Part shown: piece by piece, positions 5,356 through 13,625 of the stretch | Numbering within the stretch: position 1 is the first letter of the stretch | How the letters are laid out: each line of letters starts with the position of its first letter | DNA from: Ktedonobacter racemifer | GTDB lineage: Bacteria; Chloroflexota; DTOL01; JACQYG01 | NCBI GenBank assembly: GCA_020723545.1 | Contig: DYIS01000018.1 | Location: 2,288-16,335 of the forward strand | Reading direction: 5' to 3' | DNA length: 14,048 bases | Program-made: the position numbers and the translations under genes | Notes under the pieces: model-generated | Database searches by the model: none | The model's input: the letters and a program-made list of their open reading frames with translations, nothing else | What the model was told of the DNA's origin: nothing

Positions 5356-6198
5356 ATGAAAGTTGGCATTTTGCTTTCGCGGGCAAGGGTTGAGGAGAAG
5401 TTGATCTTCGACGCCCTGGATCGGCGCCAGGTGGCCTACGACAAGATCTACGACCCAGAGTGCCTTTTCGATCTGCAAAACAAGAGCTACGACTACGACG
5501 TGATCCTGGAGCGCTGCATCAATCACTCCCGGGCGTTGTACGCCTTGAAGGTGCTGAACGACTGGGGCATCAAAACCGTGAACACCTATCAGGTGGCCGA
5601 TACCTGCGGCAACAAGTTTCTGACCACCCAGGCCTTGATCAAGAACGGGGTGCCCACGCCAAGGACGATGCTGGCCTTTACACCGGAGGCGGCGCTCCAG
5701 GCCATCGAGGCCCTGGGCTACCCGGTGGTCCTGAAACCCGCAATCGGCTCCTGGGGCCGACTCCTCTCCAAGATCAACGATCGGGATGCCGCTGAGGCAG
5801 TGCTGGAGCACAAGGAGACCCTGGGCTCGTATCATCATTCGATCTTTTATATCCAGGAGTACGTAAATAAACCCGACCGGGACATTCGCAGCTTCGTGGT
5901 CGGCGACGAGACCATCTGCGCCATCTACCGCTATTCGGACCATTGGATCACCAATACCGCCCGGGGCGGCCGGGCGGAGAACTGCCCGGTGACGCCGGAG
6001 ATCCATCGCCTATCGGTGAGAGCGGCTCAGGCAGTGGGAGGCGGCGTGGTGGCCATCGACCTCTTGGAAACCCCGGAGGGACGCCTCCTGGTCAACGAGG
6101 TCAACTACACCATGGAATTTCGCAATAGCATCGAGATCACCGGCGTGGACATACCGGGCCGTATCGTGGATTACCTCTTAGAGGTAGGACGAGGATGA
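5356..6198 (+). CDS. lysX: LysX, 2-aminoadipate-LysW ligase (ATP-grasp)
   Basis: Uses ATP to join the amino group of 2-aminoadipate to the C-terminal Glu of LysW, committing it to lysine synthesis. From the ATG at 5356 (AAAGGAAG 9 nt upstream) the protein has 280 residues, normal for the family. It begins MKVGILLSRARVEEKLIFDAL. The RimK-like ATP-grasp fold is shown by NTYQVADTCGNKFLTTQAL, the nucleotide-binding PVVLKPAIGSWGRLLSKIND, TARGGRAENCP and the metal-binding LLVNEVNYTMEF near the C-terminus. NEVNYTMEFRNS resembles Thermus LysX more than the glutamate-specific ArgX proteins, from memory; dual specificity cannot be excluded. An in-frame GTG at 5296 would add 20 residues but lies in repeat DNA and lacks a ribosome site. 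The stop overlaps lysY by 4 nt. Confidence 0.95.
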   Translation: MKVGILLSRARVEEKLIFDALDRRQVAYDKIYDPECLFDLQNKSYDYDVILERCINHSRALYALKVLNDWGIKTVNTYQVADTCGNKFLTTQALIKNGVPTPRTMLAFTPEAALQAIEALGYPVVLKPAIGSWGRLLSKINDRDAAEAVLEHKETLGSYHHSIFYIQEYVNKPDRDIRSFVVGDETICAIYRYSDHWITNTARGGRAENCPVTPEIHRLSVRAAQAVGGGVVAIDLLETPEGRLLVNEVNYTMEFRNSIEITGVDIPGRIVDYLLEVGRG

Positions 6199-7238
6199 GA
6201 GCCTCCATCGTCGGCGGGTCGGGCTACACCGGCGGAGAACTGCTGCGCCTGCTCCTGGGCCACCCCGAGGTACGGGTGGCTCAGGTGACCTCGGAGTCCA
6301 ACGCGGGCAAGTACGTCTACGCCTTACACCCCAATCTGCGCCAGCGCACTCGAATGCAGTTCATGGCGATGAGCGAGCTGGAGCCTTGTGACCTCTTGTT
6401 CCTTTGCCTGCCCCACGGAGAGTCCATCAAGGTGATCGACCGCTTCCGTTCCCTTGCACCTCGCCTCATTGATCTCTCGGCAGACCTGCGCCTGGCCCAG
6501 CCGGGAGACTACCTTCGCTGGTATGGCTACGCTCATCCCCGGCCCGAGCTCCTGGGGGAGCGTGTCTACGGCCTCCCCGAGTTACACCGGGAGCAGCTAC
6601 GAACCGCCAAACTGGTCAGCGGTGCCGGGTGCAATGCCACCGCCACCATCCTGGCCCTGTATCCACTGTTCGCCAGCAGCCTGGTGGACGTGGACCAGGC
6701 AGTGGTAGTGGAGGCGAAAGTTGGTTCTTCCGAGGGCGGCAGCGGCTTCAGCCTGGCCTCGCACCACCCGGAACGCAGCGGCGCCGTACGTTCCTTCGCC
6801 CCTACGGGCCACCGGCACACCGCCGAGATAGCTCAGGAGCTCACCTTCCACGGCCAGGTTCCCCGGATTTGCTTCTCGGCCACGGCGGTGGAGCTGGTAA
6901 GGGGCATTCTGGCTACCTGCCACGTGTTCCTGAAGGATGACCTGGAGGAAAAGGATATCTGGCGCATCTACCGGCAGTTCTACAGCGCCGAGCCTTTCAT
7001 ACGCATCGTGAAGGACAAGGCCGGGGTGTATCGCTATCCGGAGCCGAAGATCTTGGCCGGCTCTAATTTCTGCGACGTCGGCTTCGAAAAAGAGACTGGT
7101 TCCCGGCGACTGGTGGTTATGGCTGCCCTGGACAACCTGATGAAAGGTGCCGCGGGCAACGCGGTGCAGGCCATGAACGTGATGTGCGGCTGGCCAGAGA
7201 CCACCGGGCTGGAATTTACCGGACTACACCCGATATGA
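6195..7238 (+). CDS. lysY: LysY, LysW-aminoadipate 6-phosphate reductase (ArgC family)
   Basis: An NADPH-dependent reductase that turns LysW-bound aminoadipyl phosphate into the semialdehyde. The 347-residue protein begins RASIVGGSGYTGGELLRLLL, the dinucleotide-binding glycine motif. It contains LIDLSADLRL and the catalytic Cys146 in VSGAGCNATATILAL, with the His pair at 206/208 in GHRHTAEIAQEL. Length and motifs match the ArgC/LysY family. The LysY rather than ArgC assignment rests on the lysW/lysX/lysZ neighbours; bifunctional use in arginine synthesis is possible, as reported for some archaea. Translation is coupled to lysX through an ATGA overlap. The 73 bp to the next gene are A-rich and hold no obvious promoter or terminator. 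Confidence 0.94.
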   Translation: MRASIVGGSGYTGGELLRLLLGHPEVRVAQVTSESNAGKYVYALHPNLRQRTRMQFMAMSELEPCDLLFLCLPHGESIKVIDRFRSLAPRLIDLSADLRLAQPGDYLRWYGYAHPRPELLGERVYGLPELHREQLRTAKLVSGAGCNATATILALYPLFASSLVDVDQAVVVEAKVGSSEGGSGFSLASHHPERSGAVRSFAPTGHRHTAEIAQELTFHGQVPRICFSATAVELVRGILATCHVFLKDDLEEKDIWRIYRQFYSAEPFIRIVKDKAGVYRYPEPKILAGSNFCDVGFEKETGSRRLVVMAALDNLMKGAAGNAVQAMNVMCGWPETTGLEFTGLHPI

Positions 7239-7311
7239 TGCCGATAGGCTCTGCGTTCTTCAATAAAAAAGAAAACAAGAGCATCGCACCTATGGAGTGA
7301 AGGGGGCTCAA

Positions 7312-8457
7312 ATGTCATTGACGAGCTTCAACATCATCGAGTCTACCTTGCGCGAAGGCGAACAATTCGTAGGGGCCAACTTCCGCCTGGAGGAGAAGAT
7401 TGAGATCGCCCAGGCTCTGGACGATTTCGGCGTGGAGTACCTGGAGCTCACCTCTCCCGCCGCCTCGCCTCACAGTTATCGCGACGCCAAGCGCATCGCC
7501 GGCTTGGGTTTGCGGGCCAGGATCCTGACCCACGTTCGTTGCAACCTGGAGGATGCCCGAAAGGCGGTGGATACAGGGGTAGCTGGCGTGGACGTACTTT
7601 TCGGCACGTCCTCTGCCCTGCGTCGCTTCAGCCACGGCAAGAGTATAGAAGAGATCATTGATACGGCCACTCAGGTGGTATCGTTCATCAAAGGCCAGGG
7701 ATTGGAGGTGCGCTTTTCCAGCGAGGATTCCTTCCGCAGCGATTGGAAGGATCTCCTGGTCGTCTACAGGGCGGTAGATGGGCTGGGCGTGGACCGGGTC
7801 GGCATCGCTGATACGGTGGGGGTGGCCTCCCCGCGGCAGGTCTATGACCTGGTGAGCGCCCTGCGGCGCGAGCTGAAGGCGGACATCGAGTTTCACGGTC
7901 ACAATGATTCCGGTTGTGCCATCGCCAATAGTTTTTGCGCCCTGGAGGCCGGCGCCACCCACATCGATGTCAGCGTGCTGGGGATCGGCGAGCGGAACGG
8001 CATCACCCCGCTGGGCGGGTTCATCGCCCGCATGTATGCCCTGGACAAGAGCCTGGTCAAGAGATATAAACTGGAAAAGCTGCGGGAGATCGAGAGCCTG
8101 GTAGCGCGCCTGGTGAACGTCGACATACCGTTCAACAATTACATCACTGGCATAGCCGCCTTCACCCACAAGGCCGGCGTCCACGCCAAGGCGGTGCTGA
8201 ATAACCCGGCAACCTACGAGATCTTGGACCCTCGCGATTTCGGGCTCAGCCGCTACCTGAGCATCGCTCACCGCCTGACCGGATGGAATGCCATAAAGCA
8301 CCGGGCAGAACAGTTAAACCTGGCCCTGGGTGAGCAGGCGGTCAAGGCCGCCACATTGCAGATCAAGCAGTTGGCCGACGAAAGGCCCTTGAGCCTGGAC
8401 GATGTGGATACCATCCTTCAGCAGTGGATGGACAGCTACGAAACCAGGATGGAATAG
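7312..8457 (+). CDS. hcs: Homocitrate synthase (first enzyme of the 2-aminoadipate lysine pathway)
   Basis: Condenses acetyl-CoA with 2-oxoglutarate to give homocitrate; usually inhibited by lysine. The start is the ATG at 7312 with AAGGGGG 5 nt upstream, giving 381 aa. It has the TIM-barrel entry IIESTLREGEQFVGANF (Arg14 and Glu15 in the active site), RFSSEDSFRSD, the metal-binding HGH at residues 195-197 (IEFHGHNDSG) and LGIGERNGITPLGGF, followed by NNYITGIAAFTHKAGVHAKA. These stretches follow Thermus homocitrate synthase closely, as I recall it, and differ from LeuA, which has a longer allosteric C-terminal domain absent here. The gene is called lysS, lysN or hcs in different organisms; context decides against a NifV role because no nitrogen-fixation genes are near. 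It is followed 25 bp later by lysT. Confidence 0.93.
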   Translation: MSLTSFNIIESTLREGEQFVGANFRLEEKIEIAQALDDFGVEYLELTSPAASPHSYRDAKRIAGLGLRARILTHVRCNLEDARKAVDTGVAGVDVLFGTSSALRRFSHGKSIEEIIDTATQVVSFIKGQGLEVRFSSEDSFRSDWKDLLVVYRAVDGLGVDRVGIADTVGVASPRQVYDLVSALRRELKADIEFHGHNDSGCAIANSFCALEAGATHIDVSVLGIGERNGITPLGGFIARMYALDKSLVKRYKLEKLREIESLVARLVNVDIPFNNYITGIAAFTHKAGVHAKAVLNNPATYEILDPRDFGLSRYLSIAHRLTGWNAIKHRAEQLNLALGEQAVKAATLQIKQLADERPLSLDDVDTILQQWMDSYETRME

Positions 8458-8482
8458 GCTCGGCCAAAAGAGGAGACGTATT

Positions 8483-9724
8483 TTGGGCCAAACGTTATCC
8501 GAAAAGATCATCTCACGGGCCGCAGGGCACGAGGTTCAGGCTGGTGACCTGGCCGTCGTCCAGGTCACCATGACCATGACCGTGGATTCCATCGCCGAAA
8601 GCGTGATCAGGGTCTTGCGGCAGGAGCTAGGGGCAAAGCGGGTGCACGACCCGGAGAGAGTGGCACTGTTTGTGGACCATGTGGCCCCAGCCTGTAACCC
8701 CGCCACGGCCGACGGTCAGGTCCTCTTGAGACGCTTCGCCTTAGAAGAAGGCATCAATAGGCTCTACGACGTGGGCCGAGGTATCTGTCATCAACTGATG
8801 ATCGAGGAGGGATTGGTCCAACCGGGCACAGTTGCGCTGGGTTCTGATTCCCACGCCACTACCTACGGTGCCATCGGGGCCTTCGGCACCGGGATGGGCA
8901 CCACCGATATCGCTTTGGCCTTCGCCCGGGGGAAGACATGGCTCAAAGTGCCCGAGAGCATCAAGGTACAGGTCCATGGGGCCTTTTCACCGGGGACCAC
9001 CGCCAAGGACCTGATCCTCTGGCTCATCGGGAGGTTAGGGGCCGAGGGGGCCTCGTACCGCGCGGTGGAGTTTCACGGCGTGGAGGGCTCGAGCCTGGCC
9101 TCGCGTATGACCATTTGCAGCATGGCCACGGAGATGGGGGCCAAGGCTGGCCTGGTCCCCCCCGACGATCTGATCCGGCAGCATTATCCAGTGCCAGAGT
9201 GGCTTTACCCCGATGCTGACGCCACGTACGTCCAGGAGATAATGATAGATCTGAGCAAGATCCAGCCCCAGGTTTCGCTGCCTCACCAGGTGGACCGGGT
9301 CGCGCCTGTTTCCCAGGTCCAGGGCGTCCGGGTCCACCAGGTCTTCCTAGGCAGTTGCACCAATGGCCGCCTGGAGGACCTACACCGGGCAGCCAGCTTG
9401 CTTTCCGGCCGGCACATCGCCCGGGGGGTGCGCCTGCTGGTGATACCCGCCTCCCACCGGGTGCTGGCGGACGCCGTCGCCGACGGAACCATGAGCACCT
9501 TATTGGCGGCAGGGGCAACGGTGGGAACACCTGGCTGTGGCCCTTGCCTGGGGCGCCACCTGGGCGTATTGGGCGCCGGCGAGGTTTGCCTCTCTACCTC
9601 CAACCGCAACTTCCAGGGCCGCATGGGCTCTCCCGAGGCCAGCATCTATCTCGGCTCGCCGGCGACGGCGGCAGCGACGGCCCTGGCCGGTTTCATCGCT
9701 GACCCGCGGGAGTACTGGCAGTAG
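8483..9724 (+). CDS. lysT: Homoaconitase large subunit LysT (aconitase/LeuC family)
   Basis: With LysU it isomerises homocitrate to homoisocitrate through homoaconitate, using a [4Fe-4S] cluster. The likely start is TTG at 8483, seven bases after AGGAG (8471-8475), giving MGQTLSEKIISRAAGHEV, the normal N-terminus of LeuC-like proteins, and 413 aa. An open frame extends upstream into hcs but would add unrelated residues. The cluster cysteines are C292 (LGSCTNGR), C352 and C355 (GCGPCLG). Other family motifs are LGSDSHATTYGAIGAFGTGMGTTD and STSNRNFQGRMGS. Sequence alone does not exclude isopropylmalate isomerase (LeuC), but the position between hcs and lysU-lysZ favours homoaconitase. Confidence 0.92.
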   Translation: MGQTLSEKIISRAAGHEVQAGDLAVVQVTMTMTVDSIAESVIRVLRQELGAKRVHDPERVALFVDHVAPACNPATADGQVLLRRFALEEGINRLYDVGRGICHQLMIEEGLVQPGTVALGSDSHATTYGAIGAFGTGMGTTDIALAFARGKTWLKVPESIKVQVHGAFSPGTTAKDLILWLIGRLGAEGASYRAVEFHGVEGSSLASRMTICSMATEMGAKAGLVPPDDLIRQHYPVPEWLYPDADATYVQEIMIDLSKIQPQVSLPHQVDRVAPVSQVQGVRVHQVFLGSCTNGRLEDLHRAASLLSGRHIARGVRLLVIPASHRVLADAVADGTMSTLLAAGATVGTPGCGPCLGRHLGVLGAGEVCLSTSNRNFQGRMGSPEASIYLGSPATAAATALAGFIADPREYWQ

Positions 9725-9786
9725 ATCGGATACTCGGCTCGCTTCGAAGGGCGCTATGTTGGAGGTGAAGCTATAGGGGGTACAGT

Positions 9787-10287
9787 ATGGCGAAGGTGTG
9801 GAAATTCGGCAATGATGTGGACACCGATCAGATCCTGCCGGGGCGCTACGCACCCTATATGACCGGCGAGGCAGCCCTGGCCCGCCACGCCTTTATTGAG
9901 TACCGGCCGGAATTCGCCAGGGCCGTGCGCGCCGGCGACATCATCCTGGCCGGCCGCAACTTCGGCTGCGGATCGTCGCGGGAGTACGCACCCCTGGCCC
10001 TGAAGAGATGCGGCATCGCTGCCATCGTGGCTCGCAGCTTCGCCCGCATCTTCTTTCGCAATGCCCTGAACCTGGGGATACCCTTGTTCGAAAGCGAGAC
10101 CGCGACGCAGGAGATCGCCGACGGCCAGGAGGTAGAGCTGGATGTGGCCCAGGGGATACTCGTGGCCGGTGAGAGGGCTTTTCCCCTCCGGCCGCCGCCG
10201 GCCTTTGTTTGCGAGATACTCCACCAGGGCGGCATTGTCGAATACTATCGGAAGCATGGTCGTTTCCCGGGCGAATCGGACTCTTGA
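9787..10287 (+). CDS. lysU: Homoaconitase small subunit LysU (LeuD family)
   Basis: The swivelling small subunit that completes the homoaconitase active site with LysT. The 166-residue product begins MAKVWKFGNDVDTDQILPGRYAPYM, the typical DTDxILP motif. It contains GRNFGCGSSREYAPLALKRCG with the substrate-binding SSRE, then FARIFFRNALNLGIPLFE, and ends EYYRKHGRFPGESDS. The YYKRHGRFPG-type C-terminus is one I associate with homoaconitase and thermophile-type small subunits. The ATG follows AGGGGGT by 5 nt. It is 62 bp after lysT and 21 bp before lysZ, within one operon. Confidence 0.92.
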   Translation: MAKVWKFGNDVDTDQILPGRYAPYMTGEAALARHAFIEYRPEFARAVRAGDIILAGRNFGCGSSREYAPLALKRCGIAAIVARSFARIFFRNALNLGIPLFESETATQEIADGQEVELDVAQGILVAGERAFPLRPPPAFVCEILHQGGIVEYYRKHGRFPGESDS

Positions 10288-10308
10288 TTGCCAGATACAG
10301 GGGGCATT

Positions 10309-11112
10309 ATGATCGTGGTCAAGGTGGGTGGAGGAGAGGGCATCGATCTCGATGCGGTCTGCTCCGACGCCGCAGACGTCCTCAAGACCGGCCAGAAGCT
10401 CATCATCGTGCACGGTGGGTCCCATGAGACCAACCTGCTTTCGGCACGTCTGGGGAAGCCGCCGCGCTTTGTCCGGTCCAGCTCCGGCATGGAGAGCCGC
10501 TACACCGACCGGGAGACGCTGGACATCTTCACTATGGTGTACGCCGGCAAGATCAACAAGTACATCGTAGCGCGCCTGCAGTGCCTGGGGATCAACGCCC
10601 TGGGCCTCTCGGGGATAGACGGCGGCCTGTTCAAAGGGCCCAGGAAGCCTTTCGTCAAGATCGTCGAGGGCGACAAGGTGAAGGTGCTGCGCGATGATTT
10701 CACTGGCCGGGTGGAACAGGTCAACGTGGGACTGATCCGGCTCCTCATCGCTGCCGGCTACACCCTGGTGCTCACACCTCCAGCCCTGAGCTACGAAGGA
10801 GAAGCCATTAACGGAGACGGCGATCGGGGCGCCGCCGCCCTGGCGGCGTCCCTTAAGGCGGAGAGGCTCGTCATCCTGTCCAACGTCCCTGGCCTGCTCA
10901 AGGACGTCCACGATGCGTCGACCTTGATCAGCCATGTGCCCCGAGATGAGATCGACCGCTACGCGGAGTACGCCCAGGGTAGGATGAAGAAGAAGCTCCT
11001 GGGCGCCAGGGAGGCCCTGGGGGGTGGGGTGAGCCAGGTGGTCATCGCCGATGGGCGGACGTTGCGGCCCATTAGCCAGGCCCTGGAAGGGAAAGGGACG
11101 GTGATCTATTAG
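10309..11112 (+). CDS. lysZ: LysZ, LysW-aminoadipate kinase (ArgB family)
   Basis: Phosphorylates the free carboxylate of LysW-bound 2-aminoadipate using ATP. The 267-aa amino-acid-kinase fold starts MIVVKVGGGEGIDLDAV, with the catalytic Lys in the first strand. It continues with LIIVHGGSHETNLLSARLG, GINALGLSGIDGGLFKG, LTPPALSYEGEAINGDGDRGAAALAASL and LVILSNVPGLLKD. The GDGDRGAAALA stretch resembles LysZ-type kinases rather than standard ArgB. The start is the ATG at 10309 behind AGGGGG; an in-frame TTG at 10288 would add seven residues directly after the lysU stop and is less likely. Ends with the conserved-looking LEGKGTVIY. The 96 bp to lysJ contain no recognisable gene. Confidence 0.94.
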   Translation: MIVVKVGGGEGIDLDAVCSDAADVLKTGQKLIIVHGGSHETNLLSARLGKPPRFVRSSSGMESRYTDRETLDIFTMVYAGKINKYIVARLQCLGINALGLSGIDGGLFKGPRKPFVKIVEGDKVKVLRDDFTGRVEQVNVGLIRLLIAAGYTLVLTPPALSYEGEAINGDGDRGAAALAASLKAERLVILSNVPGLLKDVHDASTLISHVPRDEIDRYAEYAQGRMKKKLLGAREALGGGVSQVVIADGRTLRPISQALEGKGTVIY

Positions 11113-11208
11113 GATAGAGCAGGCGGCAGGGACATGGCTTGCTACAGGCTGGTATTAGGCTCACCTTGAATGGTTGTCGAAACGTAGGCTCAGGGGAGTA
11201 GAAAACCG

Positions 11209-12375
11209 ATGAATGTGCATGAAATCAAGGCATTGGAGGACCGGCATTCCACCGGAGTTTACCCCAAGCGGGACGTGGTGATGGTCCGGGGAGAGGGGGC
11301 CTATCTGTGGGATGCCGACGGCCGACGGTACATCGACTGCGTGGGTGGCCAGGGGACCGCCAACGTGGGCCACGCCAACCCCTACGTGGCCAGGGCCCTG
11401 GCCCAGCAGGCCCTCCGGCTGATCTCCTGCACCGAGGTCTTCTACAACGAAGAACGTGCGCTCCTGATGAGCAAGTTGGCAGCCATAGCGCCACCGGGCC
11501 TGGAGCGCGTCTTTTTGTGTAATTCCGGGGCCGAGGCCATCGAAGGGGCCATCAAATTCGCTCGCCTGGCCACTGGTCGCAAGGGCATCGTGGCGGCCAA
11601 GCGGGGCTTCCACGGGCGCACCATGGGCGCCCTCTCCGCCACATGGGAGGGCAAGTACCGGGAGCCCTTCGAACCCCTGGTCCCGGGGTTCAGCCACGTC
11701 CCTTACAACAACACAGGCGCCCTGACCGCGGCGGTGGGCGAAGACACAGCAGCAGTGCTCCTGGAGATCGTGCAAGGAGAGGGTGGGGTCCGGCCGGCGA
11801 CTGCCGAGTTCTTGAGCTCCGCCCAACAGGTCTGCCGGGCCCGGGGGGCGCTCCTGGTCATCGACGAGGTGCAGACCGGTTTTGGCCGGACCGGGCGCAT
11901 GTTCGCCTGCGAACACTATGGCCTGACCCCCGATATCCTGTGCCTGGCCAAGTCCATCGCCGGTGGGCTCCCCATGGGGGCTGTGTTGGTCGGTGAGCGC
12001 GTGCCCCAACTACCCAGGCTGGTCCACGGCTCAACCTTCGGCGGCAACCCCCTGGCAGCAGCCGCGGCCCTGGCTGCCATCCAGTACATGGAGGACTATC
12101 ACCTGGCCCAGCGAGCCAGCGATCTGGGGGCTTTCCTGTTGGATGCCCTGGGGCAACTGCGTTCGCCTTTGATCAGAGAGGTCCGAGGGCTGGGATTATT
12201 GGTGGGGATGGAGTTAAAGGCCAAGGTCACTCCCTATCTGAGGGCTTTAATGGACGAGGGGGTATTGGCCCTGCCAGCGGGGGATACTGTGCTTCGACTT
12301 CTGCCGCCGCTGGTGATCGAACGCCGGGACCTGGAAACAGTGGTTAACAAGATCGCCCGGATATTGGGGGGCTAG
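11209..12375 (+). CDS. lysJ: LysJ, LysW-lysine aminotransferase (class III, PLP)
   Basis: Transfers an amino group to LysW-bound aminoadipate semialdehyde, giving LysW-lysine. The 388-residue protein is a class III aminotransferase of the ArgD family. It shows LWDADGRRYIDCVGGQGTANVGHANP, the phosphate-binding FLCNSGAEAIEGAIKFAR, the ring-stacking GFHGRTMGALSAT, LLVIDEVQTGFGRTG, and the PLP Lys248 in CLAKSIAGGLPMGAVL, followed by GSTFGGNPLAAAAALAAI. The ATG at 11209 has AGGGGAG about 10 nt upstream. The family does not by itself separate LysJ from acetylornithine aminotransferase; the neighbours make LysJ the best call, and use in arginine synthesis as well is possible. lysK follows after 4 bp. 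Confidence 0.94.
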   Translation: MNVHEIKALEDRHSTGVYPKRDVVMVRGEGAYLWDADGRRYIDCVGGQGTANVGHANPYVARALAQQALRLISCTEVFYNEERALLMSKLAAIAPPGLERVFLCNSGAEAIEGAIKFARLATGRKGIVAAKRGFHGRTMGALSATWEGKYREPFEPLVPGFSHVPYNNTGALTAAVGEDTAAVLLEIVQGEGGVRPATAEFLSSAQQVCRARGALLVIDEVQTGFGRTGRMFACEHYGLTPDILCLAKSIAGGLPMGAVLVGERVPQLPRLVHGSTFGGNPLAAAAALAAIQYMEDYHLAQRASDLGAFLLDALGQLRSPLIREVRGLGLLVGMELKAKVTPYLRALMDEGVLALPAGDTVLRLLPPLVIERRDLETVVNKIARILGG

Positions 12376-12379
12376 GCCG

Positions 12380-13438
12380 ATGAGCGCTGATGGGGTAGAG
12401 CTTCAAGAGCAAGACATCGCGCTGCTCCAGGACATGTTGGCCATTTACAGCCCCTCAACTCAGGAGGGGGAGCTGGCCCGGTATCTAGTAGGGGCCATGG
12501 CCCAACGGGGCCTGCGGGCCACCATCGACGAGGCCGGCAACGCCGTGGGGGAGTGTGGCGAGGGGGAGACCACGGTGATGCTCCTGGGCCACATGGACAC
12601 GGTGCCTGGTTTCATCCCAGTGAGGATAGAAGGCGGGAGGATCTTCGGACGAGGTGCGGTGGACGCCAAGGGGCCCCTGGCCACCTTCGTCGCCGCCGCG
12701 GCCTCCCTGCCGGCGGGCTTGGACAAGCGGGTGGTGGTCATCGGCGCAGTGGAGGAGGAAACCCGCTCCTCCAAAGGCGCGCATTACATCCTGGAACGTT
12801 ATAGGCCGGACTACGTGGTCGTGGGCGAGCCCAGCGGCTGGGATTCCCTCACACTGGGTTACAAGGGACGTCTCCTGGCTGACTTCTCGGTGCAAAAGCG
12901 AGCCAGCCATTCCGCTCGCCGGGAGCCCACTGCCGCCGAGCTGGCGGTGGCCTTCTGGAACGAGGTCCTGGCCTACGTCCAGGCGTACAACCGGGCCAGG
13001 ACGGGATTCGATACCCTGGACGTGGCGCTGGACCGCATCCGATCATCCAACCAGGACTTCAGCGACCGGGCAGAAGCCACTTTAGGCTTCCGGGTTCCTC
13101 CGGGGCTCGAGCTGGCAAGGCTTCAGCAGGACATCCTGGGGCTCAAGGGCCCCGGCTCCCTGGACTTCTACGGGCAGGCGATTCCCTTCAGAGCAGGCAA
13201 GGACAACCGCCTGGTGCGGTTGTTCCTTCAGGCTATCCGTCAAGCGGGCGGCCATCCCTCCTTCAAACTGAAAACCGGCACCTCGGACATGAACGTGGTG
13301 GGGCCTCGCTGGGCAGCGCCCATCCTGGCCTACGGGCCCGGCGATTCCTCCCTGGATCACACCCCGGACGAGCACCTGGAGCTGGCAGAATACGCCTTGG
13401 CCATTTGTCTCCTGGCCTCGGTCATACGCTCCTTGTAA
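12380..13438 (+). CDS. lysK: LysK, LysW-lysine hydrolase (M20 metallopeptidase family)
   Basis: Last step of the pathway: cleaves the bond between lysine and the LysW C-terminus, freeing lysine and regenerating the carrier. The 352-aa M20 protein has metal ligands H71 and D73 (LLGHMDTVPG), D95 (GAVDAKGP), the catalytic Glu cluster 125-127 (GAVEEETRSSKGA), E150 (VVGEPSGWD) and a C-terminal His in DSSLDHTPDEHLEL. A lid domain of about 100 residues sits between. LTLGYKGRLL and LKTGTSDMNVVG are family-like stretches. It is the final gene of the cluster, with no typical terminator immediately after; a perfect inverted repeat starts 35 bp downstream. Confidence 0.94.
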   Translation: MSADGVELQEQDIALLQDMLAIYSPSTQEGELARYLVGAMAQRGLRATIDEAGNAVGECGEGETTVMLLGHMDTVPGFIPVRIEGGRIFGRGAVDAKGPLATFVAAAASLPAGLDKRVVVIGAVEEETRSSKGAHYILERYRPDYVVVGEPSGWDSLTLGYKGRLLADFSVQKRASHSARREPTAAELAVAFWNEVLAYVQAYNRARTGFDTLDVALDRIRSSNQDFSDRAEATLGFRVPPGLELARLQQDILGLKGPGSLDFYGQAIPFRAGKDNRLVRLFLQAIRQAGGHPSFKLKTGTSDMNVVGPRWAAPILAYGPGDSSLDHTPDEHLELAEYALAICLLASVIRSL

Positions 13439-13472
13439 TGTCCCCGGCACACCCCACACGTTTTCCCCCGTT

Positions 13473-13525
13473 CACCGGTACACCTTCCAGGTGAAGCGAG
13501 GAAACACCTGGAAGGTGTACCGGTG
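13473..13525. repeat. Perfect 21-bp inverted repeat downstream of lysK
   Basis: The arm at 13473-13493 (begins CACCGGTACACC) is the exact reverse complement of 13505-13525, across an 11-nt loop. No T-run follows on the plus strand (next bases CATAGTCGC) and none clean precedes on the minus strand. As RNA it would be a very stable hairpin that could protect the 3' end of the lysine mRNA. As DNA it resembles a small palindromic repeat element. Confidence 0.85.
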
Positions 13526-13610
13526 CATAGTCGCAAGCAGGAATCACCATGTTCGTTTAATGCCGTGCCAAAAACTGCTCTGTATTAGTGGTCTTAACCG
13601 AGCCGTTTTG

Positions 13611-13619
13611 TGGTATAAT
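13611..13619 (+). promoter_or_regulatory. Extended -10 promoter before the last gene
   Basis: TGG-TATAAT (13611-13619) is a perfect -10 with the TGn extension. No good -35 is present at the right distance (GTCTTA lies 17 bp upstream), which fits an extended -10 promoter. Transcription would begin near 13626, leaving about 180 nt before the ATG at 13804. Confidence 0.6.
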
Positions 13620-13625
13620 AAATTG

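Noticed and set aside
5185..6006. A 273-codon open frame on the minus strand opposite lysX
   Set aside because: It is a shadow of the ATP-grasp gene, and its end falls in the palindrome spacer.
7315..8301. A 328-codon open frame on the minus strand opposite homocitrate synthase
   Set aside because: The plus strand encodes a full homocitrate synthase with active-site residues; the opposite frame shows no domain or ribosome site.
9754..10935. A 393-codon open frame on the minus strand opposite lysU and lysZ
   Set aside because: It runs antiparallel to two well-supported genes with clear motifs, its product is low-complexity without recognisable domains, and it reflects high GC content.
11113..11208. 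Possible internal promoter or small gene between lysZ and lysJ
   Set aside because: Only a short 11-codon frame and two copies of TAGGCTCA are seen; no promoter pair or good ribosome site supports either.
11161..12009. A 282-codon open frame on the minus strand opposite lysJ
   Set aside because: It overlaps a complete class III aminotransferase and has no recognisable features of its own.
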